Assembly (NCBI GenBank): GCA_947177925.1
Contig: CAMWWJ010000020.1
Span: 1-20,139 of the forward strand
Source: an uncultured Lachnospiraceae bacterium
GTDB taxonomy: Bacteria > Bacillota > Clostridia > Lachnospirales > Lachnospiraceae
DNA length: 20,139 bases
Reading direction: 5' to 3'
In this document: positions 1 to 5,609 of the stretch, piece by piece
How the letters are laid out: each line of letters begins with the position of its first letter
Position numbering within the stretch: the first letter of the stretch is position 1
Position numbers and translations under genes: made by a program
Notes under the pieces: generated by a model
What the model was told of the DNA's origin: nothing
Database searches by the model: none
What the model saw: the letters and a program-made list of their open reading frames with translations, nothing else

Positions 1-94
1 GGCGACTTTACTTTTCCCCGATCTTGTATCGGGGACTTTCCTTATAGGCCCATAAAACTACCAGATTACCGAGCGGCTCCTACTGGCTTTCGAA
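1..94 (+). repeat. Partial long-hairpin element, copy 0 (cut by window edge)
   Basis: This looks like the 3' half of a long-hairpin element. Bases 1-8 match the core segment GGCGACTT of the complete copies. Bases 48-83 are a 36-nt segment starting GCCC and ending GGCTCCTAC, the size and position of the 3' arm. It is followed by TG-N4-TCGAA at 84-94, exactly as in the complete copies. Between core and arm, where the others have CATCAAG, this copy carries an insertion with the hairpin CCCCGAT-CTTGT-ATCGGGG (16-34), which matches the short repeats before spoVAD. The 5' arm is outside the window, so pairing cannot be confirmed. Confidence 0.7.
16..34. repeat. Short hairpin repeat inserted in copy 0
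   Basis: CCCCGAT (16-22), loop CTTGT, ATCGGGG (28-34), followed by GACTT. It is nearly identical to units 1 and 2 of the 36-bp repeats at 9389-9496. ACTT recurs on either side at a 30-nt interval (5-8 and 35-38), which may mark a duplicated unit. Confidence 0.75.
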
Positions 95-275
95 AGGCCT
101 CCTTTGTTTGGAAAAGCTTATTGCCTTATTGCATTGAATTGATACGTAATACCTTCGTTTTGCTTTAGAGGCATTCTGGAACAGAAAACTCCTTACCTTA
201 TTTGTAAGGATTTGTAAAAAATACAATCCACTCTAAACTGCTACAAAATTCCGATTCCGCAAAACCCCCAGGCGT
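95..275. other. Non-coding spacer between two facing hairpin elements
   Basis: No credible gene is seen. Small inverted repeats are present: TTCTG/CAGAA near 174-185, CCTTAC/GTAAGG (191-196 with 204-209), and TTGTA/TACAA (212-216 with 222-226). None has the stem plus T-tract of a convincing intrinsic terminator. Each flanking element points its TCGAA end into this spacer. Confidence 0.5.
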
Positions 276-445
276 TTCGATACCCAGCAGGAGCAGCCAG
301 CTTATATAGAAGTATTCCAGGCCTTGATGAAGTCGCCGGTCCTTACGCACCGTATTTTGGTGCGTTAGTACCGCTGCGTCTTCATAGAGCGAGAGCGTGC
401 CCGGAATACTTCTATATAAGCTGGCTGCTCCTGCGTCCCCCATCC
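276..445 (-). repeat. Long-hairpin element, copy 1
   Basis: Read on the minus strand: 5' motif GGATGGGGGAC (445-435), 36-nt arm (434-399), 76-nt core (398-323), complementary 36-nt arm (322-287), then TG-N4-TCGAA (286-276). The outer 32 bp of the arms pair perfectly, and the only deviation inside is a potential G-U pair. The core nests two stems: ATGAAG with CTTCAT, and ACGCACC with GGTGCGT around the loop AAAATAC. It lies upstream of argG in divergent orientation. It may be a structured RNA or a non-autonomous mobile palindrome. Short open frames across it are rejected as genes. Confidence 0.9.
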
Positions 446-466
446 AACACCCTCCACTCCCCTTTT

Positions 467-563
467 TGCATAATTATACATCCACCATGCATAATATGCA
501 ACACATTTTTCCTTTTATGCATTTTCATGCAAACCCCTCACACTTTTTATGCATAATTTTTCA
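467..563. promoter_or_regulatory. Four ARG-box-like operators upstream of argG
   Basis: Four AT-rich near-palindromes resemble ArgR/AhrC half-site pairs: TGCATAATTATACA (467-480), TGCATAATATGCA (488-500), TGCATTTTCATGCA (518-531) and TGCATAATTTTTCA (550-563). An extra TTGCAT follows at 565-570 and coincides with the -35. The arginine repressor binds such boxes in Bacillus and clostridia. Arginine-dependent repression of argG is inferred from the family and the position. Confidence 0.75.
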
Positions 564-564
564 C

Positions 565-593
565 TTGCATTCCCCCCAGCTTTGTTGTATATT
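565..593 (+). promoter_or_regulatory. argG sigma-A promoter
   Basis: TTGCAT (-35, 565-570), a 17-nt spacer and TATATT (-10, 588-593). The -35 directly abuts the last ARG-box-like site, so bound repressor would block polymerase. Confidence 0.75.
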
Positions 594-634
594 TAAAAGG
601 TAACTAAAGCAAACTAAGTTGGAGGATAACATTT

Positions 635-1852
635 ATGAAAGAAAAAGTGATTTTAGCCTATTCAGGCGGATTGGACACTACAGCCATCATTCCATGGTTA
701 AAGGAAAATTTTGATTATGAAGTAATCTGTGTATGTATCGACTGCGGACAGGAAAGTGAATTGGATGGTCTGGAAGAAAGAGCCAAATTAAGCGGCGCTT
801 CCAAGCTGTATATTGAAGATGTAGTAGATGAATTCTGCGATGAGTATGTAATTCCCTGCGTACAGGCTCATGCCGTATATGAAAATAAATATTTATTAGG
901 AACTTCCATGGCAAGACCTGTGATTGCCAAGAGACTTGTTGAAATTGCAAGAAAGGAAGGGGCTACCGCAATCTGCCACGGCGCTACCGGAAAAGGAAAC
1001 GATCAGATCCGTTTTGAGCTTGGCATCAAGGCATTGGCACCTGACTTAAAGATTATTGCTGCATGGAGAAACGATAAATGGACTCTGGATTCCAGAGAGT
1101 CAGAAATCGAGTATTGCAAGGCTCACGGCATTGACCTTCCATTTTCCGCTGACAACTCCTACAGCCGCGACAGAAACCTGTGGCATATCAGCCATGAGGG
1201 CTTAGAGCTGGAAGATCCGGCAAATGAACCGAACTTTGAGCATTTATTAGTTCTTGGCACCACTCCCGAAAAGGCTCCTGAGGAAGGTGAATATGTGACC
1301 ATGACTTTTGAAGCAGGTGTTCCCAAATCCATTAACGGAAAATCCATGAAGGTTTCCGATATCATCCGTGAATTAAACAGACTGGGCGGCAAACACGGCA
1401 TCGGTATTGTTGATATTGTAGAAAACCGTGTGGTAGGAATGAAATCCCGCGGAGTTTATGAAACACCGGGCGGAACCATCCTTTACGAAGCGCACCAGCA
1501 GTTGGAGGAGCTTATATTAGACCGTGATACTTACCGCGAAAAGGAAGAGATGGGAAGTAAGTTAGCCCAAATCGTATACGAAGGAAAATGGTTCACCCCT
1601 CTTCGCGAGGCAGTTCAGGCATTTATTGAATCCACCCAGAAATATGTTACCGGCGAAGTAAAGTTCAAGCTTTACAAAGGAAACATCATAAAGGCAGGCA
1701 CTACTTCCCCATATACATTATACAATGAGAGCATTGCTTCCTTTACCACAGGTGATTTATACGACCATCACGATGCAGAAGGCTTCATCAACTTATTTGG
1801 TCTTTCCTGCAAGGTACGCGCTATGAAGATGCAGGAAGTAGAAGGTAAGTAA
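635..1852 (+). CDS. argG: Argininosuccinate synthase
   Basis: ArgG joins citrulline and aspartate using ATP, giving argininosuccinate in the penultimate step of arginine synthesis in the cytoplasm. The 405-residue product has the usual family length. The N-type ATP pyrophosphatase P-loop SGGLDT is at residues 10-15, the GATGKGNDQIRFE segment follows near 115-130, and SRDRNLWHIS lies near 175-185. The start is ATG 635 with GGAGGA eight bases upstream. No argH is seen next to it. The leader carries four ARG-box-like sites and a sigma-A promoter. A DUF1294 gene begins 6 nt after the stop and is probably cotranscribed. Identification is secure; regulation is inferred. Confidence 0.98.
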   Translation: MKEKVILAYSGGLDTTAIIPWLKENFDYEVICVCIDCGQESELDGLEERAKLSGASKLYIEDVVDEFCDEYVIPCVQAHAVYENKYLLGTSMARPVIAKRLVEIARKEGATAICHGATGKGNDQIRFELGIKALAPDLKIIAAWRNDKWTLDSRESEIEYCKAHGIDLPFSADNSYSRDRNLWHISHEGLELEDPANEPNFEHLLVLGTTPEKAPEEGEYVTMTFEAGVPKSINGKSMKVSDIIRELNRLGGKHGIGIVDIVENRVVGMKSRGVYETPGGTILYEAHQQLEELILDRDTYREKEEMGSKLAQIVYEGKWFTPLREAVQAFIESTQKYVTGEVKFKLYKGNIIKAGTTSPYTLYNESIASFTTGDLYDHHDAEGFINLFGLSCKVRAMKMQEVEGK

Positions 1853-1857
1853 TCTGT

Positions 1858-2151
1858 ATGGATGTGATCTTAGTTCTGATTGCTTATTTTGTTCTTATAA
1901 ATATAGCAGGCTTCCTGTTAATGGGAATTGATAAATGGAAGGCCAGAAAACAGGCCTTCCGCATACCAGAGGCTGCTCTGTTTACCATTGCAGTCATTGG
2001 AGGCAGCATTGGTTCCATTTTCGGTATGTTCACCTTCCATCATAAAACAAGGCATTGGTATTTCCTTTACGGAATGCCTGCCATCCTGCTTTTGCAGATA
2101 GGGCTTTTTTTCCTTCTGCAGTATTTGCCTGTTACTTTTGAAATTATGTAA
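1858..2151 (+). CDS. DUF1294 family small membrane protein
   Basis: A 97-residue integral membrane protein with three likely membrane segments (about 4-22, 39-57 and 70-90). It carries the DUF1294 hallmarks: DK at 25-26, RIPE at 35-38, GG at 48-49, GMF at 56-58 and FHHKT at 60-64. The biochemical role of this family is unknown to me. The ATG lies 6 nt after the argG stop, with a weak SD-like AAGGT in the end of argG, so translation may be coupled to argG. A link to arginine metabolism is not implied by the sequence. Family assignment is good; function is open. Confidence 0.85.
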   Translation: MDVILVLIAYFVLINIAGFLLMGIDKWKARKQAFRIPEAALFTIAVIGGSIGSIFGMFTFHHKTRHWYFLYGMPAILLLQIGLFFLLQYLPVTFEIM

Positions 2152-2201
2152 TCATTTTGAAAATCATGCACTTCTATTATCGGATATAAAGGAGAGGAAC
2201 T

Positions 2202-2894
2202 ATGTACGTTGCGGTTATTGCTGAAAACATAGCGGACAGAAAGCATATGGAACGGTTGTTAGACCGGGTAAGCGATTCCATTATGGATACTGCCGGCAAT
2301 CTTTATATTGAATCCTTTGGCGATGCTAAATCCATCGGTCCGGTTGCTCACAGATACAGCATGTTTTTTTTGGATTTTCAGACAAATACAGAATTAATGG
2401 GAGAGATTTTAGATAAACTGGCCGAGTGTTCCATTTCCACGAACAAAATCATTATCTGCCTGCCGGAAGAAAACGGCAGCGCTCTCCCATTCCCCTCCGG
2501 GGAATTTTTAACTGTACAAAAGCCTCTTCGGATGGAGCAGCTGACACAGGTTATTCTAAAAATACATCAAATGGAACAGGCTGCCAAAGTGCCTACTATG
2601 GAAATCAGAAGTGAGGACCAAACCACCTATATCCCCATTTCCCATATTATTTATGCGGAAGAAGAAGGACATCAGGTTCATATTTACCTGACAGAAGAAA
2701 AAGAACTCTTTATGCTTGGGAATATTGCGGATTTCGCAAGAGAAGTGGAGTTTTGCGGCGAGTTCATAACTTATAAGAAAGGATTCTCCTATAACAAGGC
2801 ATTTGAAAAGAGTAAATCCCCCAGGCATATTCTTTTAACAACCGGTAAGGAATTTACTCTTTCCATTTTTGATAAAAAACTTTTTATACTGTAA
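2202..2894 (+). CDS. LytTR-family response regulator
   Basis: A 230-residue cytoplasmic regulator. Residues 1-120 resemble a receiver domain: E8 at the end of strand 1, a candidate phospho-acceptor D58 in FFLDF, and K107-P108 in the expected lysine-proline position. Residues about 131-230 resemble a LytTR DNA-binding domain (strand-rich, with YIPISHIIYAE near its start). The start has AAAGGAGAGG just upstream of ATG 2202. No histidine kinase gene is adjacent, so its partner is unknown. The 3' end overlaps the convergent degV gene by 11 nt. LytTR regulators usually bind direct repeats upstream of targets; none was identified here. Confidence 0.8.
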   Translation: MYVAVIAENIADRKHMERLLDRVSDSIMDTAGNLYIESFGDAKSIGPVAHRYSMFFLDFQTNTELMGEILDKLAECSISTNKIIICLPEENGSALPFPSGEFLTVQKPLRMEQLTQVILKIHQMEQAAKVPTMEIRSEDQTTYIPISHIIYAEEEGHQVHIYLTEEKELFMLGNIADFAREVEFCGEFITYKKGFSYNKAFEKSKSPRHILLTTGKEFTLSIFDKKLFIL

Positions 2895-3735
2895 CAATAA
2901 CGCCTCCGTCATTGGCATACATACTGCTGATGCCTGCGGTGTCCACTATGAGGATTTCTTTTACCTTTACTCTTTCCTCCAACAATTGTTTCGTATGTTC
3001 CGCTCTTTCCGGACAGTTGCAATGGGAAATCATAATCCGCGCTTTTTCCGGTGCTTCTATTTCCGTCATGATTTTTTTTACAATCATATCCGTCATTTTC
3101 TGTAATGCTTTTTTCATTCCTACGCTTTGCCCCAATTGAACAATCGTTCCTTCATCCGTAGCTCCCATTATAGGCTTAATGCTCAAGGTGGAGGCCACCA
3201 CTGCCTTTACATTTGACAGGCGTCCGTTTTTTCGAAGGGTTTCCAGATTGTCCAGCACAAAATAAGTATCCTGAGCATCCCGGAATGACTCTGCCAGCTT
3301 TACGATTTCCTCAAAGCCTTTTCCTTCCTCTGCAAGCTCCATAATCTTCAGTGCAATCTGTGTCTGTCCGATAGATGCTGAACAGGAATCGATTACATGG
3401 ATGTTTTTCTCCCCGTGTTTTTCATGATACAGATTTTTTCCAAGCACAGCGCTGTTATAGCTGCCGCTTAAATTGGACGAAAGCGTAATTACATACACAT
3501 CCGGAGCGTTCGTTACATAAGACTCCATATATCTTTCCGGAGACGGACAGGATGATTTGGGGCATTGTGAGCATGCTGCCACTCTTTTTAAAAAATCAGC
3601 CTGATCAAAGCTTTCATCATCCCATGTACGATATTCACCTACCTGCAGCTCTAAAGGAATACTTTCTATTCTCTCATCATTTTTTAATTCTGATGTTAAA
3701 TCTCCACAACTGTCTATTACAATTTTGTATTTCAT
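2884..3735 (-). CDS. DegV family (FakB-like) fatty-acid-binding protein
   Basis: 283 residues, the usual DegV length. The N-terminal IVIDSCGDL and the serine-rich TLSSNLSGSYNS loop (84-95) are family hallmarks that contact the lipid carboxylate. FakB proteins present fatty acids to FakA kinase for phospholipid synthesis; that role is inferred, and no fakA is in the window. The segment near 55-63 carries three cysteines (C55, C58, C63), which might bind metal or be redox-active. ATG 3735 is preceded by GGGAGAAAG. The gene is monocistronic, with its own promoter, and converges on the LytTR gene. Confidence 0.9.
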   Translation of the reverse strand: MKYKIVIDSCGDLTSELKNDERIESIPLELQVGEYRTWDDESFDQADFLKRVAACSQCPKSSCPSPERYMESYVTNAPDVYVITLSSNLSGSYNSAVLGKNLYHEKHGEKNIHVIDSCSASIGQTQIALKIMELAEEGKGFEEIVKLAESFRDAQDTYFVLDNLETLRKNGRLSNVKAVVASTLSIKPIMGATDEGTIVQLGQSVGMKKALQKMTDMIVKKIMTEIEAPEKARIMISHCNCPERAEHTKQLLEERVKVKEILIVDTAGISSMYANDGGVIVTV

Positions 3736-3774
3736 AATCTTTCTCCCGACATGATATAGTTTTCATTACCACTT

Positions 3775-3783
3775 ATCATAGCA
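3775..3783 (-). promoter_or_regulatory. degV promoter, extended -10
   Basis: On the minus strand TGC-TATGAT forms an extended -10 (TATGAT at 3780-3775, TG at 3783-3782). The -35 region (TTTTCA/TTTCAA) is weak, which is common with an extended -10. Confidence 0.5.
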
Positions 3784-3853
3784 CATTGATTAACATTTGA
3801 AAAGAGGAGTTTTGATTCTTTTTAAATTCTTACCTTCTCCACGGGCATTTGCC

Positions 3854-3882
3854 TTGCATCCCCCTGCTCCATCTATTATAAT
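3854..3882 (+). promoter_or_regulatory. Sigma-A promoter of the DUF5721 gene
   Basis: TTGCAT (3854-3859), a 17-nt spacer and TATAAT (3877-3882), about 33 nt before the start codon. Confidence 0.75.
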
Positions 3883-3914
3883 CATACTATATTAACCAAA
3901 AAGGAAGAATACCC

Positions 3915-4418
3915 ATGATTGCATTGGAAATTACAAATAAAAAGCTTTTTATGAACAAGCTTCTCAACAGTGAAACTTTCGATACCTTCTATTTAGAAGA
4001 AGCCTCTATTACTACCTACAATGATTTTTCCATTAACGGCAGAATTCAACAGGAATTCTATACAAAGGAAGAGCTGGAGGATACCCCAGCCCTTACAAGG
4101 GAATTTTCTTTATGGAAAGAGCTGCGTCCCATCTGCCTTTCTCTGATTCGCGGTCCACATACTCCTATTCGCTTTAAAATAGTGCTTCATGTAGGAGAGC
4201 GCTTTTTGGAAAAGCTGTTGGCAGATCCACTTTGTACTCTGGACCCTGCTCTTGTAAAAAGCCTGCACCTGATGATTAAATATGAAGCCGGAAAGTTAAC
4301 CTGTATTACCGGGACGGCATTTCATACCTTTGTAATGGACAAATCCCTTGATGACATTTGGGACAACGCCTTGAAAAAATCATTTACTTCCATGAATATG
4401 GAATTTGAAGAAGTCTGA
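3915..4418 (+). CDS. DUF5721 family protein
   Basis: 167 residues, no signal peptide or membrane segment, so probably cytoplasmic. The opening (EITNKKLFMNKLLNSETFD, then a TTYNDFSINGR segment near 33-43) matches my recollection of DUF5721, a small family largely confined to Lachnospiraceae with no known function. The start at 3915 has an AAAGGAAG ribosome site and a strong promoter upstream. It is divergent from degV and converges on spoVAE, with a shared inverted repeat at the 3' ends. Family naming is from memory of the pattern. Confidence 0.65.
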   Translation: MIALEITNKKLFMNKLLNSETFDTFYLEEASITTYNDFSINGRIQQEFYTKEELEDTPALTREFSLWKELRPICLSLIRGPHTPIRFKIVLHVGERFLEKLLADPLCTLDPALVKSLHLMIKYEAGKLTCITGTAFHTFVMDKSLDDIWDNALKKSFTSMNMEFEEV

Positions 4419-4450
4419 TTTTAATCCTTCATTTTCGGATTAAAAATCAG
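4415..4450. terminator. Possible bidirectional terminator, DUF5721/spoVAE
   Basis: CTGATTTTAATCC (4415-4427) pairs with GGATTAAAAATCAG (4437-4450) around a 9-nt loop. It spans both convergent stop codons. The AT-rich outer stem could act as the U-run in both directions, but no separate T-tract follows. Confidence 0.45.
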
Positions 4451-4795
4451 GCTGGCAATATAGCCGAATATGAGAGCTGCAGAACAGCCCACGGCTCCTG
4501 CTTTAAAGCCTCCCTGAAAAATGCCGATGAACCCTGCTTCATCCACAGCTTCCTTTACGCCCTTCATCAGCACATTGCCAAATCCAACTAAGGGAACACT
4601 GGCTCCTGCCCCTGCATATTCCATAAAAGGTTCATATAAATTTATGGCACTAATAGCTGCGCCTAAGCAGACTAACAGCACCATGATCCTTCCCGGCATC
4701 ATCTTTGTTTTTTCCATCAATATCTGGACAAGGGCACAAATCAGTCCTCCTACCCAGAATGCATTTATATAAGACATCATATCCATTTTCCTCAT
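4421..4795 (-). CDS. spoVAE: Stage V sporulation protein AE
   Basis: 124 residues, hydrophobic throughout, with the SpoVAE-type opening YINAFWVGGLICALVQ and a glycine-rich YAGAGASVPLVGFGN loop shared with SpoVAC. It is a membrane subunit of the channel that takes dipicolinic acid into the forespore and releases it in germination. The start may be ATG 4795, or one of the ATGs at 4786, 4780 and 4777, since GGATGAGG supports the inner starts. A sigma-G-like -10 (CATAATA) lies at 4813-4807. Unusually, it is separated from spoVAD by more than 3.5 kb. Only the AEb-type protein is present; no AEa or AF is seen. Confidence 0.9.
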   Translation of the reverse strand: MRKMDMMSYINAFWVGGLICALVQILMEKTKMMPGRIMVLLVCLGAAISAINLYEPFMEYAGAGASVPLVGFGNVLMKGVKEAVDEAGFIGIFQGGFKAGAVGCSAALIFGYIASLIFNPKMKD

Positions 4796-4806
4796 CCTTT
4801 CTTTCT

Positions 4807-4813
4807 TATTATG
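4807..4813 (-). promoter_or_regulatory. Possible sigma-G -10 element for spoVAE
   Basis: CATAATA on the minus strand differs by one base from the sigma-F/G -10 CATACTA. No good TGAATA-like -35 is found at 17-18 nt; TGAAAT is present but only 14 nt upstream. Support is partial. Confidence 0.35.
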
Positions 4814-4861
4814 CGTTTCTTGTTCTTATTTCATGCGATTATAAGCAGATAGCAGGAAAAA

Positions 4862-4896
4862 TAAAAAACAGCAGGTATCTCTACCTGCTATTTTTT
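4862..4896 (-). terminator. Intrinsic terminator after ridA (bidirectional form)
   Basis: Stem AGCAGGTA (4870-4877) with TACCTGCT (4882-4889), loop TCTC. An A-run precedes it (U-run on the minus transcript) and TTTTTT follows at 4891-4896. It ends the HD-GYP/ridA unit and separates it from spoVAE. Confidence 0.85.
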
Positions 4897-4931
4897 ACAA
4901 TTTGTTGTTTCTTATTCCTGTTTTAAAACAA

Positions 4932-5315
4932 TTATTCTCCTAAATAGCCTATAACTTCCACTTCACACAAAACATTTTTTGGAAGGGTCTTTACCGCCAC
5001 ACAGCTCCTTGCCGGCTTTTCGGTAAAATAGCTGCCATACACCTCATTAAACGCGGCAAAATCATTCATATCTGCCAAAAAACAGGTGGTCTTTACCACT
5101 TTTTCAAAAGTAGTACCGGCTTCCTCTAAGATTGCCTGAATATTTTTCATAACCTGCGTAGCCTGAACGGTAATATCTCCTTCTGCAATTTCTCCTGTTT
5201 CCGGTATGATAGGCACCTGACCTGATGCAAACAGGAAATGATCTACAATAATTCCCTGCGAGTATGGTCCGATAGCTGCCGGAGCCTTTTTCGTACTGAT
5301 TTTCTTTAACATCAT
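4932..5315 (-). CDS. ridA: RidA family enamine/imine deaminase
   Basis: 127 residues, standard RidA/YjgF/UK114 length. It hydrolyses reactive enamine/imine intermediates, such as 2-aminoacrylate released by PLP enzymes, protecting cytoplasmic metabolism. Visible family features are GPYSQG (16-21), SGQVP (31-35) and the signature around PARSCVAVKTLP (101-112), with R103 as the carboxylate-binding arginine and the EVEVIGYL tail (118-125). AGGAGGAG precedes two consecutive ATGs (5315 and 5312); the second has the better spacing. It is the last gene of a minus-strand unit, ended by the hairpin at 4862-4896. It is 20 nt downstream of the unknown 78-residue gene. Confidence 0.95.
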   Translation of the reverse strand: MMLKKISTKKAPAAIGPYSQGIIVDHFLFASGQVPIIPETGEIAEGDITVQATQVMKNIQAILEEAGTTFEKVVKTTCFLADMNDFAAFNEVYGSYFTEKPARSCVAVKTLPKNVLCEVEVIGYLGE

Positions 5316-5335
5316 TTTCTCCTCCTGAAATAGTT

Positions 5336-5572
5336 TTATTTATCTTCCAAAAAGCTTACTGTTACATAAAAGCCCCTTTCATTTTGCTTTATGTCAACCA
5401 CAGTTCCCTCTCTGGATTTCAATCGCTCTCGAAACGGAATGTTTCCGGACATTGCCAGAGACGGGTCTATCGTATAGTAATAGCTGCTTGGCAATATCCC
5501 TTCCGTAATGGTCACCTTCTGTCCAACTTCCAAAAGTCCCTGACGCTCCATTTTAAACTCCATGTCACGCAT
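5336..5572 (-). CDS. Unrecognised 78-residue protein
   Basis: I do not recognise this protein. It is small, soluble-looking, charged and probably strand-rich, with no membrane segment, signal or cysteine cluster. Alternating hydrophobic stretches (VGQKVTITEG and GTVVDIKQNERGFYVTVSF) could suggest a small beta-barrel, but this is only an impression. AGGAAGGAAG precedes ATG 5572; a second in-frame ATG four codons in is possible. It sits 37 nt after the HD-GYP gene and 20 nt before ridA, all on one strand, so it is very likely cotranscribed. That tight spacing and the good ribosome site are the main evidence that it is real. Confidence 0.7.
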   Translation of the reverse strand: MRDMEFKMERQGLLEVGQKVTITEGILPSSYYYTIDPSLAMSGNIPFRERLKSREGTVVDIKQNERGFYVTVSFLEDK

Positions 5573-5609
5573 TCCGGTTTATCTTCCTTCCTCTAAATAT
5601 CCCTTATTT

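Noticed and set aside
198..443. Open frame across copy 1, and the similar one at 7788-8024, sharing the peptide TLSLYE(D/N)AAVLTHQ
   Set aside because: The shared peptide is explained by the conserved nucleotide core. In copy 3 the same frame has a TAA and no start, substitutions follow RNA pairing instead of codon third positions, and there is no ribosome site.
276..445. Integron attC site, group II intron fragment or retron
   Set aside because: Imperfect palindromes are common to these, but I see no attC core pair with correct spacing, no intron domain V, and no integrase or reverse transcriptase in the window.
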